Source: Streptomyces sp. I6
Lineage (GTDB): Bacteria > Actinomycetota > Actinomycetes > Streptomycetales > Streptomycetaceae
Length of the DNA stretch: 64,000 bases
Reading direction: 5' to 3'
Assembly: GCA_003725745.1 (NCBI GenBank)
Contig: RHDP01000001.1
Coordinates: forward strand, 799,001-863,000
Shown here: one piece after another, positions 31,270 through 40,190 of the stretch
How positions within the stretch are numbered: position 1 is the first letter of the stretch
How the letters are laid out: each line of letters begins with the position of its first letter
Translations under genes and position numbers: made by a program
The notes under the pieces: model-generated
What the model saw: the letters and a program-made list of their open reading frames with translations, nothing else
What the model was told of the DNA's origin: nothing
Databases searched by the model: none

Positions 31270-32937
31270 ATGGGGGCGGTAGTGGCGGACCAGGCATTCG
31301 ATTTCTCCCCCGGGGCCCAGATCCCGGTGCAGGGGGCGGCCGGCCAGACGGCGGCGACGCACGCCCTCGCCTCGGCCGCCTACCGCGACAGTCCGCTGGA
31401 GGAGATACTCAAGGCCGACAACGAGTGGCACAAGTCCACGGTGAAGAAGGGCAGGTTCTCGCTCTTCGAGCCGAATCTCGGCGAGGCCTTCTCCCGGGCG
31501 GTCCAGGTGCGGATGCTCGGCGGGGCCCGTAAGCCGCTGATCCAGTCGTTCGGCGCCGAACCGCAGGCCGTGGTGGAGCACGCGCTCGCGGCGAGCCGGA
31601 TCCGCAAGCAGCGGGACGCCCGGCTGACCGCGGTCATGGCGGTGTTCGGGCTGCTGTTCCTGCCCGGCGCGCTGCTGTGGATCGGCGTGTTCCAACTGCG
31701 CCGGACTCTCGCGGGCTCCAAGGACAGGAAGGCCGGGGCCGTCGGATCGGCGCTGCTGGCCGCCGTGGGCGTCCTCGCGGTGTTGTTCCTGATCGCGCTG
31801 CCGTTCGGTGGCTTCTGGGCGTACTACCTGCGGGCCATGATCGTCGCCCCGGTGATCGGCTGGCTGTTCGCCAAGCGGATCTGCGAGACCACGGCGACGG
31901 ACCTGCGGGCCCGCTGGGACAGCCTCCTCTCCGGCGGGGGCGTCGGGGCGAAGGTCCCGGAGGCCGTGCCGGGGAACCCGAACGAGACGGCGGCCGAGGA
32001 ACTGCGCCAGGGCCTGGAGAAGCTCACCGCCGAGCAGCAGTCCAACACGGTCTTCTACGCCGGCCCCAAGGGGATACTCGGCATGGGCACCCGCTGGGGG
32101 AGCTGGCAGCTCGCCGAGGAGCTGGTGGCGAAGGAGCCCGGCAAGGAGTTCCACCAGTTCCGCAGCTGGGACGTCATCAAGGTCATCCACGACCGGCTGA
32201 CACTGCTCCAGCGAGGACCGCTGAACACGGGCGGTTTCCCCAAGCCGTCGGTGAAGCACTGGATCGTGGTGCCGGTCGGCGAGGGCGCGGCGGAGGTGGC
32301 CCGTCCGGAGGGCCAGGACGTGGAAACCTTCCAGGTGAAGCGCCACGAGATACAGCGGATCTGCGACCACCAGCAGTTCGGGAGCGGTAACCGGCACTAT
32401 CTGGGCGTCCAGTTCACCCTGTGGGACGGCCAGCTGGTGATCACCATGATGATCACGGTGACGGTGCTGTTCGAGACCCTGCGCATCGAGGTGACCGGGC
32501 ACGCTCTCGGCCCGGTGCACTCCCTCTTCACCAGCAAGCCCGCGGCCAAGACCGTCGAGGTCGCCAAGACCGTCCGGTTCTGGGAGACCGTGGAGCGCAA
32601 GCTGCCGCTGGTGGAGACCGCGGAGGTGGTGCGGCAGATGGTGCGGGCACCGTTCACCTGGTACCCGCCGTTGCTGGACTTCCTGGGCGGGAAGCTGGTC
32701 CTCCCCGAGCCGTTCGGGCTGCGGCACGCCTGGGCCGAACAGCCTTGGCGGCACCGTTTCATGGCGGACGACGCGATGCGGGCGGCGACGCCGGTCCTGC
32801 GGGTGGCCCACTCCGCCGCGATGCGGGTGCTCGAGGAGAACGGCGTGGACACGGAGCGCTTCGGGACCCGTTCGTCGTTCCTCGGCACGGGGGTGCAGGA
32901 CCCGATGCCGGGCAAGGCGGACGTCTACGACGCGTGA
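31270..32937 (+). CDS. large membrane protein of unknown function
   Basis: A 555-residue protein from ATG 31270 (MGAVVADQAFDFSPGAQIPV); GTG 31282 is an alternative, and neither has a clear ribosome-binding site. The N-terminal 130 residues are soluble (SPLEEILKADNEWHKSTVKK). There are then two to three membrane helices at about 150-235 (TAVMAVFGLLFLPGALLWIG; VGVLAVLFLIALPFGGFWAY), a long soluble region, a further hydrophobic stretch near 390-410 and a soluble C-terminus. No motif I recognise. Alone on the + strand, ending at a convergent terminator with the HIT gene. Confidence 0.85.
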   Translation: MGAVVADQAFDFSPGAQIPVQGAAGQTAATHALASAAYRDSPLEEILKADNEWHKSTVKKGRFSLFEPNLGEAFSRAVQVRMLGGARKPLIQSFGAEPQAVVEHALAASRIRKQRDARLTAVMAVFGLLFLPGALLWIGVFQLRRTLAGSKDRKAGAVGSALLAAVGVLAVLFLIALPFGGFWAYYLRAMIVAPVIGWLFAKRICETTATDLRARWDSLLSGGGVGAKVPEAVPGNPNETAAEELRQGLEKLTAEQQSNTVFYAGPKGILGMGTRWGSWQLAEELVAKEPGKEFHQFRSWDVIKVIHDRLTLLQRGPLNTGGFPKPSVKHWIVVPVGEGAAEVARPEGQDVETFQVKRHEIQRICDHQQFGSGNRHYLGVQFTLWDGQLVITMMITVTVLFETLRIEVTGHALGPVHSLFTSKPAAKTVEVAKTVRFWETVERKLPLVETAEVVRQMVRAPFTWYPPLLDFLGGKLVLPEPFGLRHAWAEQPWRHRFMADDAMRAATPVLRVAHSAAMRVLEENGVDTERFGTRSSFLGTGVQDPMPGKADVYDA

Positions 32938-32942
32938 CGCGG

Positions 32943-32976
32943 CGGCCCCGGTGCGTTCGCGCGGGCACCGGGGCCG
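32943..32976. terminator. 12-bp hairpin between convergent genes
   Basis: CGGCCCCGGTGC and GCACCGGGGCCG flank a 10-nt loop, 5 nt past the membrane-protein stop. It can serve that gene and, from the far side, the HIT gene. Confidence 0.65.
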
Positions 32977-33173
32977 GACACTCGCGGGTCAGGTCGTGTC
33001 CGCAGGACATGCCCGGGCCACGGGGTCCGGCACGCCCGTCTGCGGCGGGGCCGCCGGTTGCCGATGCTGCGCACCGACGCCCTCCTCCGCCGGGCGTCTG
33101 CACGCACCGGACCCCGGTCACCAGCGGGCGAAGCGCACCCGGACCGGATGCGGGCAGCATCCGCCGGACACGC

Positions 33174-33228
33174 CCTGAGGGTTCGCGGGCGATGAAAATG
33201 AAGGTTGCTTCCCTGCGCAACCCTCAGG
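33174..33228 (-). terminator. nested inverted repeats at the HIT gene 3' end
   Basis: CCTGAGGGTT (33174) pairs with AACCCTCAGG (33219) and encloses a smaller GGTTGC/GCAACC stem in a locally A-rich stretch (GATGAAAATGAAGG). The right arm covers the HIT stop codon. Its location just past the coding end suggests a terminator or 3'-end processing structure. Confidence 0.45.
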
Positions 33229-33772
33229 CGGGCGGCCAGGTCTCGGCGAGCATCTTCCGGGTGTCCGCGAGGAGTTGCGGCAGCACCTTCGTGTGTCCGA
33301 TGACCGGCATGAAGTTGGTGTCGCCGCCCCAGCGCGGTACAACGTGCTGGTGCAGATGCGCCGCGATACCGGCGCCGGCCACCGTCCCCTGGTTCATCCC
33401 GATGTTGAAGCCGTGCGCCCCGGAGGCCGTCCGCAGACAGGTCATCGCCCGCTTGGTGAACTCGCCGAGTTCGGCGGTCTCGGCCGGGTCGAGACCGGTG
33501 TAGTCGGCCACGTGCCGGTACGGCACCACCATCAGGTGGCCGCCGTTGTACGGGTACAGGTTGAGCACCGCGTACACGCTCTCACCACGTGCGATGACGA
33601 GTCCGTCCTCGTCGGACTTGGCGGGGATGGAGCAGAACGGGCAGCCGTCACCGGCCCCGGGGCCGGTGGGCTTGTTCTCACCCTGGATGTACGCCATCCG
33701 GTGCGGCGTCCACAGCCGCTGGAAGGCGTCCTGGATGCCGACCCCGATCTGCTGCTCCGGCTCACTCGTCAT
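33224..33772 (-). CDS. HIT-family hydrolase/phosphorylase (Ap4A phosphorylase-like)
   Basis: A 182-residue protein from ATG 33772 (MTSEPEQQIGVGIQDAFQRL). CPFCSIPAKSDEDG resembles a zinc-binding knuckle. The histidine triad is HLHQHVVPRW near residue 145, preceded by MVVPYRHV. The mycobacterial homologue beside thrS and pgsA (Rv2613c) is an Ap4A phosphorylase, and the neighbourhood here is the same, which supports that reaction. Dinucleotide breakdown next to an aminoacyl-tRNA synthetase, a source of Ap4A, is consistent. Substrate is inferred from context. Confidence 0.92.
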   Translation of the reverse strand: MTSEPEQQIGVGIQDAFQRLWTPHRMAYIQGENKPTGPGAGDGCPFCSIPAKSDEDGLVIARGESVYAVLNLYPYNGGHLMVVPYRHVADYTGLDPAETAELGEFTKRAMTCLRTASGAHGFNIGMNQGTVAGAGIAAHLHQHVVPRWGGDTNFMPVIGHTKVLPQLLADTRKMLAETWPPA

Positions 33773-33850
33773 GTGGTGCAGCATATGACTTCGCCCGTAC
33801 GGAGCGTGTCGCCGGGGCGGACCCGGGCGGCTGCCCGCGATGCTGGCCGG

Positions 33851-34543
33851 ATGGACGTCCACGAGGCAGACACCCCGCTCGACCGCTGGGAGCAGCGGAC
33901 AGAGCTGCCGCTGTTCTACGCCTCACTGGTCTTCCTGGCCGCGTACTCGGTGCGGATCCTGGCCCACGACGTGGATGTGGTCTGGCGGGAGGTCGCCCTC
34001 GCGACGATGCTGCTGATGTGGTTCGTCTTCGGGGCCGACTTCGTGGCACGCCTGCGGCTCAGCGGTCAGCGGCTCCCCCGCTTCCTGCGGACGCGCTGGC
34101 TGGACGCCGTGGTGCTGCTGCTGCCGCTGCTGCGCCCGCTGCGGCTCGTCAAGCTGTACACCACGCTCCAGCGCCGGCGGGACCAGCCGGTTCTCAGCCT
34201 GTATGTACGGGTGATCGTCTACGCCAGTCTCAGCGCCGTGCTGCTGGGCTGGGCCGGGGCGCTCGCGGTCTACCACCAGGAGCGGACCGCGCCCGGGGCG
34301 ACGATCCTCACCTTCGGCGATGCCGTGTGGTGGGTGTGCGAGACGCTGACCACCGTGGGGTACGGCGACGTCACGCCGGTGACCGCGTGGGGACGGACCG
34401 TCGCGGTCGGGCTGATGGTCTGCGGGCTGGCGCTGCTCGGCGCGGTGACCGGGTCCTTCTCGTCCTGGCTGATCCAGGTCTTCGCCCGGGAGGACGAGCG
34501 GAGGCCCCCGGGGGACGCGCGTCCCCCGGGGGCCTCCTCCTGA
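33851..34543 (+). CDS. two-helix-pore potassium channel family protein
   Basis: A 230-residue membrane protein with a single pore domain. ATG 33851 (MDVHEADTPLDRWEQRTELP); ATG 33785 is an alternative overlapping the divergent HIT promoter. N-terminal helices (LFYASLVFLAAYSVRILA; MLLMWFVFGADFVARLRL) resemble a short voltage-sensor-like module. The pore helix is followed by the K+ selectivity filter TLTTVGYGDVTP near residue 175, then an inner helix. The last 15 codons are built on a 36-bp perfect palindrome. It lies between HIT and thrS on the opposite strand. Confidence 0.92.
   Translation: MDVHEADTPLDRWEQRTELPLFYASLVFLAAYSVRILAHDVDVVWREVALATMLLMWFVFGADFVARLRLSGQRLPRFLRTRWLDAVVLLLPLLRPLRLVKLYTTLQRRRDQPVLSLYVRVIVYASLSAVLLGWAGALAVYHQERTAPGATILTFGDAVWWVCETLTTVGYGDVTPVTAWGRTVAVGLMVCGLALLGAVTGSFSSWLIQVFAREDERRPPGDARPPGASS
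34501..34536. terminator. 36-bp perfect palindrome inside the channel gene 3' end
   Basis: GAGGCCCCCGGGGGACGC is followed at once by its reverse complement. It encodes the channel's C-terminal Arg-Pro-Pro-Gly-Asp-Ala-Arg-Pro-Pro-Gly stretch and lies between convergent channel and thrS genes. It probably acts as a bidirectional terminator. Downstream, 34568-34624 holds about three copies of an 18-bp repeat (GGCACCACCGGCCCGGAA). Confidence 0.65.
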
Positions 34544-34633
34544 CGGAGCGGGGTGCCGGGCCCACCTCCACCGGCCGGGAAGGCACCACCGGCCCGGAAG
34601 GCACCACCGGCCCGGAAGGCACCATCCGCCGGC

Positions 34634-36609
34634 TCAGATCTGGGTGCGCTCCTCGACGACCTTCACGATCTTGGCGATGGCCTCGTCTACCGGGATGCCG
34701 TTCTCCTGCGAGCCGTCGCGGTAGCGGAACGACACCGCGCCGTGCTCCATGTCCTCGTCGCCCGCGATGACCATGAAGGGCACCTTCTGCTTCTGGGCGT
34801 TGCGGATCTTCTTCTGCATCCGGTCCGAGGAGGCGTCCACCTCGACGCGGAGTCCGTGCCGTCGCGCCTTGGCCGCGAACTCCTGCAGATACGGGACGTG
34901 GGCGTCGCCGATCGGGATGCCGAGGGCCTGGACGGGAGCGAGCCAGGCCGGGAAGGCACCGGCGTAGTGCTCCAGGAGCACCGCGAAGAACCGCTCGATG
35001 GACCCGAACAGCGCCCGGTGGATCATGACGGGACGCTGCTTGGTGCCGTCCGGGCCGGTGTACTCCAGGTCGAAGCGCTCCGGCAGGTTGAAGTCGAGCT
35101 GGACCGTCGACATCTGCCAGGTGCGGCCGATCGCGTCCTTCGCCTGGACGGAGATCTTCGGGCCGTAGAAGGCCGCGCCGCCCGGGTCGGGGGTGAGCGG
35201 AAGGCCCTGCTTCTCGGCCACCTGGCGCAGGACCTCGGTGGCCTCCTCCCAGGCCTCGTCGGAGCCGACGAACTTCTCCGGGTCCTTGGTGGACAGCTCC
35301 AGGTAGAAGTCGGTCAGACCGTAGTCGCGGAGCAGGTCCAGGACGAAGGTGAGGGTGGTGTCCAGCTCCTCCGCCATCTGCTCGCGGGTGCAGTAGATGT
35401 GCGCGTCGTCCTGGGTGAAGCCGCGGGCCCGGGTCAGACCGTGCACGACGCCCGACTTCTCGTACCGGTACACCGTGCCGAACTCGAAGAGGCGCAGCGG
35501 CAGTTCGCGGTACGAGCGGCCGCGTGCGTCGAAGATCAGGTTGTGCATCGGGCAGTTCATGGGCTTGAGGTAGTAGTCCACGCCCTCGTCGAGCTGCATG
35601 GGCGGGTACATGCCCTCGGCGTACCAGTCCAGGTGGCCCGACTTCTCGAACAGCTTGCCCTTGGTCGCGTGCGGCGAGTAGACGAACTCGTACCCGTGCT
35701 CCTCGTGGCGCTTTCGCGAGTAGTCCTCCATGACCCGGCGGATCACACCGCCCTTGGGGTGGAAGACGGCGAGCCCGGAGCCGACCTCGTCGGGGAACGA
35801 GAACAGGTCCAGCTCGTTGCCCAGCTTGCGGTGGTCGCGCTTCTCGGCCTCGGCCAGGAAGTCCAGGTGCGCCTTCAGCTCGTCCTTCGACGGCCAGGCG
35901 GTGCCGTAGATGCGCTGCAGCATCGGGTTCTTCTCGCTGCCGCGCCAGTAGGCCGCCGCGTTGCGCATCAGCTTGAACGCCGGGATGGTGCGGGTGGTGG
36001 GCAGGTGGGGCCGCGGCAGAGGTCCTTCCAGCACAGCTCGCCGGTCTTGGCGTCCAGGTTGTCGTAGATGGTCAGCTCGCCGCCGCCCACCTCGACGTCC
36101 GCTCCGTCGTCGTGCGACGCGGCGCCCTTGATGCCGATGAGCTCCAGCTTGTACGGCTCGTCAGCCAGCTCCGCACGCGCGGCCTCGTCGGTGACGACGC
36201 GGCGCGAGAAGCGCTGCCCGCGCTTCTGGATCTCCTGCATCTTCTTCTCGATGGCCTTGAGGTCCTCGGGGGTGAAGGGCTTCGCCACGTCGAAGTCGTA
36301 GTAGAAACCGTCCCGGACCGGCGGGCCGATGCCGAGCCTGGCCTCCGGGAACAGCTCCTGCACCGCCTGCGCCATGACGTGCGCGGTGGAGTGGCGCAGG
36401 ATGTTCAGCCCGTCCTCCGAGGAGATCCCGACGGGCTCGACGGTCTCGCCGTCGCCCACCTCGTACGCCAGGTCCTTCAGCTCCCCGCCGACCCGCGCGG
36501 CGATCACGGTGCGCTCGCCGCCGAAGAGATCGGCCGCCGTGGTGCCCGTGGTCACCACGCGCTCTTCCCGCTCGGAATCGCGTTGGATGATCACACGGAC
36601 GTCTGACAC
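34634..36609 (-). CDS. thrS: threonyl-tRNA synthetase, one frameshift
   Basis: Charges tRNA-Thr. GTG 36609 ([17 protein letters not shown]) has AGGAGAG 4-5 nt upstream. Domains: TGS at about 5-65, editing/SAD domain with [14 protein letters not shown] near 100 and [11 protein letters not shown], class II catalytic core ([18 protein letters not shown]-type [13 protein letters not shown]), and C-terminal anticodon domain. The frame breaks between CRGP and [12 protein letters not shown] at the G4 run 36007-36010. One added base gives 658 residues, the expected length. Confidence 0.95.
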
Positions 36610-36861
36610 CGGTCTCTCCTGTCTGAAGGGAAGCACGCGCAGGGGTGTCGCGCGTGCACTCGTCATGCTACCGAGCGGCGGATCGCCGTAGCGAAACGCG
36701 CTGCGCGTGCGGACCGCGCCCGCCGTGGGAGTGCCGTCCGGCGTGCGCCGGGCCGGCCTGTCCGGCGCGGCGTTCCGCTCCGGGCCGGGCCGGGCCGTGG
36801 CGGCGCGGGGCCGCCGTGCGGGGGAAGGCGCGACGCCTGCCCGGAGCAGGGCCCCGGCCCC

Positions 36862-38130
36862 TCAGTCCTCCCCTCCGCACGCCTCCTCGAAGAAGTCGGG
36901 ATTCTCGTGCAGCGCCTTCATCAGCCTGTCCCGCTCCGCGTCGTCGACCTGCACCGGCACCACCTCGCTCGCGTCGCTGAGCCGCCGGAAGCCGCCGCGG
37001 CTCTCGAGGCGGCCGACGACCCGGATGGGGAGCCCCACGAGGTGGGCATGGCCCGCGGTCCGGTAGGCGTCCTCGTCCAGGACCGCGCGTACGTACGGGA
37101 CGTCCGCTCCACCGAGGACATGCAGCCGCACGGTGCCCTCGCCGCGCGTGCCGGAGCGCCGCATCCGGACCACCGTGCCGGTGACGCGGACGGGCACGGA
37201 CGGCTCCTCACGCAGATACCGGGCACCGGCGGCGCGGAGGGCGGGCAGGTCGCCGGGTGAGAACTCCACCGGCTCGGGCCGGGCCGCGCAGCCCTCCGGC
37301 GCCCCCGCGGAGGGCGACCACGCCACCGCTATCCGCGCGCCCTCGGCACCCCGCACCAGCGTCACGAGGGCCTCGGTCAGCTCGCGGCTGACCCCCGCCG
37401 CGACCGCCGTGCCGAAGGCGTCCAACCCACCCGTGGCGCGCTGGTAGTCGACGGCCTCGCGTGCGGCGTGCAGGGCGTGGTGCAGCCGGACGGCGACGGA
37501 CCGGCCGGTGTCCACGGGCAGGAACGCGGTGAGCCCGCGCCCACCCGGTGCCGGGCCGACCAGGACTCCCTGAAGCACCGCCCGCGCCTGCCGCCGGTGC
37601 CGCGCTCCGTGGTAGCCGGCGCGTCCGCGTACGGCGAGCGCGCCCGCGAGCAGGAACTGCCGGGCGGCCGACCGCAGCTGCTCCTGCACGGTCCAGGAGG
37701 CCGCGCCCGACGGGCCCTGGGGCACGTCGCGCCACCAGCGGACCTCGTCGCTCGGCACGGCGAGCCCGACCAGTACCTCGCGGGCCGAGGGCGCGGCCGA
37801 TCCCGCCAGGGCGGTCAGGGCCTCGCCCAGCAGGTCCTCGCAGTCGGGGAACTCCCGGCTCTCGGGCACCAGCAGGCTCGTCCCGCCGGTGCCGGGCCCC
37901 GGCGGGGTCCAGCGGGCGTACCGGCCGGCCGCTCCGCCCCGTCTGCGCCACCCGTGCCGGTGCAGCAGCGCCCCCAGCACCAGGGGGTCGACCAGGGCGG
38001 GGTCGGGGACTTTGCTGCCGTACCAGGGGGCGGGCACGCCGTCGGGAAACGGCAGGGGCTCCGGGCGGGCGTGCGGCACCGCGGGGGAGCCGGCCGGGCG
38101 CGGTGCGCCTTCGTCGATCGGGCGGTGCAT
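36862..38130 (-). CDS. conserved hypothetical protein, partner of the DUF4365 gene
   Basis: A 422-residue soluble protein, not recognised. ATG 38130 (MHRPIDEGAPRPAGSP) overlaps the upstream stop by one base (TGATG). The N-terminal half is Arg/Ala-rich and alpha-helical, with WGS-like PWYGSKVPDPALVDPLVLGA and a Trp-rich segment near 125. Residues about 310-400 (RVTGTVVRMRRSGTRGEGTV, GHAHLVGLPIRVVGRLESR) have an alternating pattern suggestive of an OB-like beta barrel. The C-terminus is acidic. Coupled translation implies it works with the DUF4365 protein. Confidence 0.8.
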   Translation of the reverse strand: MHRPIDEGAPRPAGSPAVPHARPEPLPFPDGVPAPWYGSKVPDPALVDPLVLGALLHRHGWRRRGGAAGRYARWTPPGPGTGGTSLLVPESREFPDCEDLLGEALTALAGSAAPSAREVLVGLAVPSDEVRWWRDVPQGPSGAASWTVQEQLRSAARQFLLAGALAVRGRAGYHGARHRRQARAVLQGVLVGPAPGGRGLTAFLPVDTGRSVAVRLHHALHAAREAVDYQRATGGLDAFGTAVAAGVSRELTEALVTLVRGAEGARIAVAWSPSAGAPEGCAARPEPVEFSPGDLPALRAAGARYLREEPSVPVRVTGTVVRMRRSGTRGEGTVRLHVLGGADVPYVRAVLDEDAYRTAGHAHLVGLPIRVVGRLESRGGFRRLSDASEVVPVQVDDAERDRLMKALHENPDFFEEACGGED

Positions 38131-38693
38131 CAGGGTCTCCCTCCCGTCCCGACCCGCGTCATGATCTCGCAGAGCGCCCGGTCGTCGAAGATGCGAGAGG
38201 TCGGGATACGCACGGTGGTCCGCCGCCGGCCCGTCACCGGGTGGCCGGCCAGGTTGGTCCAGTAGCAGCAGTGCCTCAGGTCGAGCCGGTCGTGCCCGGC
38301 CCGCAGCCACTCGTCCCGGGTCCGCGGCACGATCATGACGACGAGGATCTTGTGCACCGACACGGGAGTCCGGGCCAGCTTCACCAGGTGCTCGTTGTCC
38401 AGGGTGAAGGAGAACGACGGACCGGGTGGATGGGGCGCGAGCTGGTACGTGGCCTTCAACTGCACCTTGATGGTGACCTCGTCGTCGACGGTGTGTCCGG
38501 GAGCGCTGTGGCTGACGTGCCAGTCGATCCCGTTGTCGGGGAACGGCTGGGACAGCGAGCAGCCGGCGGCCGCCGCGACCGCGTGGAGATACCCCACCTG
38601 GAGGGTCTCCATGCAGGCGGTGGTGGCGAGTGCTCCGCGCAGCGGTGCGGTCCGCTCGGGCAGCGCACCCGGTTCGGGCTGCGCGAGCGCCAT
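38130..38693 (-). CDS. DUF4365 domain protein
   Basis: A 187-residue protein. ATG 38693 (MALAQPEPGALPERT) is preferred by similarity to the usual Streptomyces start; GTG 38738 is possible. The DUF4365 core contains FPDNGIDWHVSHSAPGHTVD then VTIKVQLKATYQ, an Asp ... Gln-x-Lys arrangement like the PD-(D/E)XK nuclease fold. The rest includes FTLDNEHLVKLARTPVSVHK and ILVVMIVPRTRDEWL. Nuclease-like fold is inference from the motif; activity is unknown. It shares a bidirectional promoter region (38694-38867) with a DEDDh exonuclease. Confidence 0.82.
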   Translation of the reverse strand: MALAQPEPGALPERTAPLRGALATTACMETLQVGYLHAVAAAAGCSLSQPFPDNGIDWHVSHSAPGHTVDDEVTIKVQLKATYQLAPHPPGPSFSFTLDNEHLVKLARTPVSVHKILVVMIVPRTRDEWLRAGHDRLDLRHCCYWTNLAGHPVTGRRRTTVRIPTSRIFDDRALCEIMTRVGTGGRP

Positions 38694-38867
38694 GGCTCCG
38701 TCTGCCTTCCGGGCTGTGCCGATGGTGGTTGTCCTCACGACGGACCGTCAGCAGCGCGCCCCGTCATCTGTGTTGTCACCCGCCTGCGTAGTGCGCAAAC
38801 GGTCCGGGTATCACCGAGTCGGGCAGGGGATATCACCATCTGCCAGGCATGGGCGAGGAGTTCGGGG

Positions 38868-39596
38868 ATGACGCACTGGTACGAGGGGCCCCTGGCCGCA
38901 TTCGACACGGAGACGACGGGAGTGGACGTCGAGCGGGACCGGATCGTCTCCGCCGCGCTCGTCGTCCAGGACTCGCCGGGAGGACGCACGCGCGTCACCG
39001 GCTGGCTGGTCAATCCGGGTGTGCCGGTACCGGCCGAGGCCACGGCCGTGCACGGCCTCACCGAGGAGCACCTGCAGCGCAACGGCCGCTGGCCGGCCCC
39101 GGTGATGGAGGAGATAGGCCGGTCGCTGGCGGAGCAGTGCGCTGCGGGCCGCCCGCTCGTGGTGATGAACGCGCCGTTCGACCTGACCCTGCTGGACCGT
39201 GAACTGCGCCGCCACCGCGCCTCGTCACTGGCACGCTACCTCGAGAACGCCCCGATGTGCGTGCTGGATCCGCGCGTGCTGGACAAGCATCTGGACCGCT
39301 ACCGCAAGGGCCGCCGCACGCTCACCGATCTGTGCGGGCAGTACGGGGTGACGCTGGACGGGGCCCATGACGCGGCGGCGGACGCGGCCGCGGCGCTGGA
39401 CGTCGTCCGGGCGGTCGGCCGCCGTTTCGCCGCGCGCCTGGAGCGGCTGTCCGCGGCGGAGCTGCACACGCTGCAGGCGGTGTGGCACGCGGCTCAGGCG
39501 CGCGGGCTGCAGGCGTGGTTCGCCCGGAACGGTTCGGAGGAGTCGGTGGATCCGGCATGGCCGCTGCGCCCCGAGATCCCCGCCCGGGCCGCATGA
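38868..39596 (+). CDS. DEDDh 3'-5' exonuclease (DnaQ-like)
   Basis: A 242-residue nuclease of the DNA polymerase III epsilon superfamily. ATG 38868 (MTHWYEGPLAAFDTETTGVD) has GAGGAG 7 nt upstream. The Exo I motif FDTETTG gives the Asp and Glu, Exo II NAPFDLTLLDRE the second Asp, and Exo III GAHDAAADAAAAL the His and last Asp. Length and composition fit stand-alone exonucleases rather than the polymerase subunit. Divergent from the DUF4365 pair. Confidence 0.93.
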   Translation: MTHWYEGPLAAFDTETTGVDVERDRIVSAALVVQDSPGGRTRVTGWLVNPGVPVPAEATAVHGLTEEHLQRNGRWPAPVMEEIGRSLAEQCAAGRPLVVMNAPFDLTLLDRELRRHRASSLARYLENAPMCVLDPRVLDKHLDRYRKGRRTLTDLCGQYGVTLDGAHDAAADAAAALDVVRAVGRRFAARLERLSAAELHTLQAVWHAAQARGLQAWFARNGSEESVDPAWPLRPEIPARAA

Positions 39597-39782
39597 CCGC
39601 CGCCGGCCGGGCGCGTGCGGCGGGCCGGAGACGGGTACGGGTGCCCCGCCGCTTCGGGACACCCGTACGCTCCGTGGGGCCCCACCGTCCGCCGGTGCGG
39701 ACCACGGCCGACCCCGACCGCCGCGGCGCGGTGGCACCTTGGGGAGGCGTGGCAGGAGGACGGGCCCTCACAGCCGAGGGGC

Positions 39783-39798
39783 ATTGGTCTGGACCTCT
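39783..39798. promoter_or_regulatory. DasR-like operator (dre) candidate
   Basis: ATTGGTCTGGACCTCT matches 13 of 16 positions of the DasR-responsive consensus ACTGGTCTAGACCACT as I remember it. It lies between the 3' ends of the exonuclease gene and tRNA-Val, not upstream of any recognised gene, so a regulatory role is uncertain. The surrounding 39597-39955 region contains no gene I can support. Confidence 0.35.
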
Positions 39799-39917
39799 CT
39801 GCACGCATTCAAGCCAATGACCGGGACCGCGTCAAGGCGAGCTCCGGAAACCGCGGCAACTCCTCCTCGCCACGGCCCCGCTGGCGGCACGTCAGCCCCG
39901 GCGTACCGGGAACGCAC

Positions 39918-39949
39918 AAGGCCGATCCGTCGGATGACGGACCGGCCTC
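39918..39949 (-). terminator. terminator of tRNA-Val(CAC) copy 1
   Basis: On the minus strand, GGCCGGTCCGTC-ATCC-GACGGATCGGCC forms a 12-bp stem with one G-T wobble, about 7 nt past the tRNA 3' end. Confidence 0.7.
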
Positions 39950-39955
39950 TTCCGG

Positions 39956-40027
39956 TGGGCGATACTGGGATCGAACCAGTGACCTCTTCGGTGTGAACGA
40001 AGCGCTCTCCCGCTGAGCTAATCGCCC
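39956..40027 (-). tRNA. tRNA-Val (anticodon CAC), copy 1
   Basis: A 72-nt cloverleaf on the minus strand: acceptor GGGCGAT/ATCGCCC, D arm GCTCAGCGGGAGAGC, anticodon stem CTTCG/CGAAG with loop TTCACAC (CAC, reads GUG), T arm with GGTTCGATCC, discriminator A. CCA is not encoded. A promoter and terminator flank it. Confidence 0.97.
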
Positions 40028-40040
40028 GGGAACGCACTGA

Positions 40041-40070
40041 ACCATACAGGTACCGGCGGGTTTCCTTCAA
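40041..40070 (-). promoter_or_regulatory. promoter of tRNA-Val(CAC) copy 1
   Basis: On the minus strand, TTGAAG, an 18-nt spacer and TATGGT lie 14 nt upstream of the tRNA 5' end. Good match to the vegetative (HrdB) -35/-10 pattern. Confidence 0.6.
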
Positions 40071-40190
40071 ACTCCCTTCGGCCGCCCGCGACCCCGGCCC
40101 GGGTCGGCACCGGGGCGCACGGGTACTCACCGGAGATCTGAGTATCCGCGCCCATCCGGGCGCCCTGTGTCCCGCACCACACTCGCCGCC

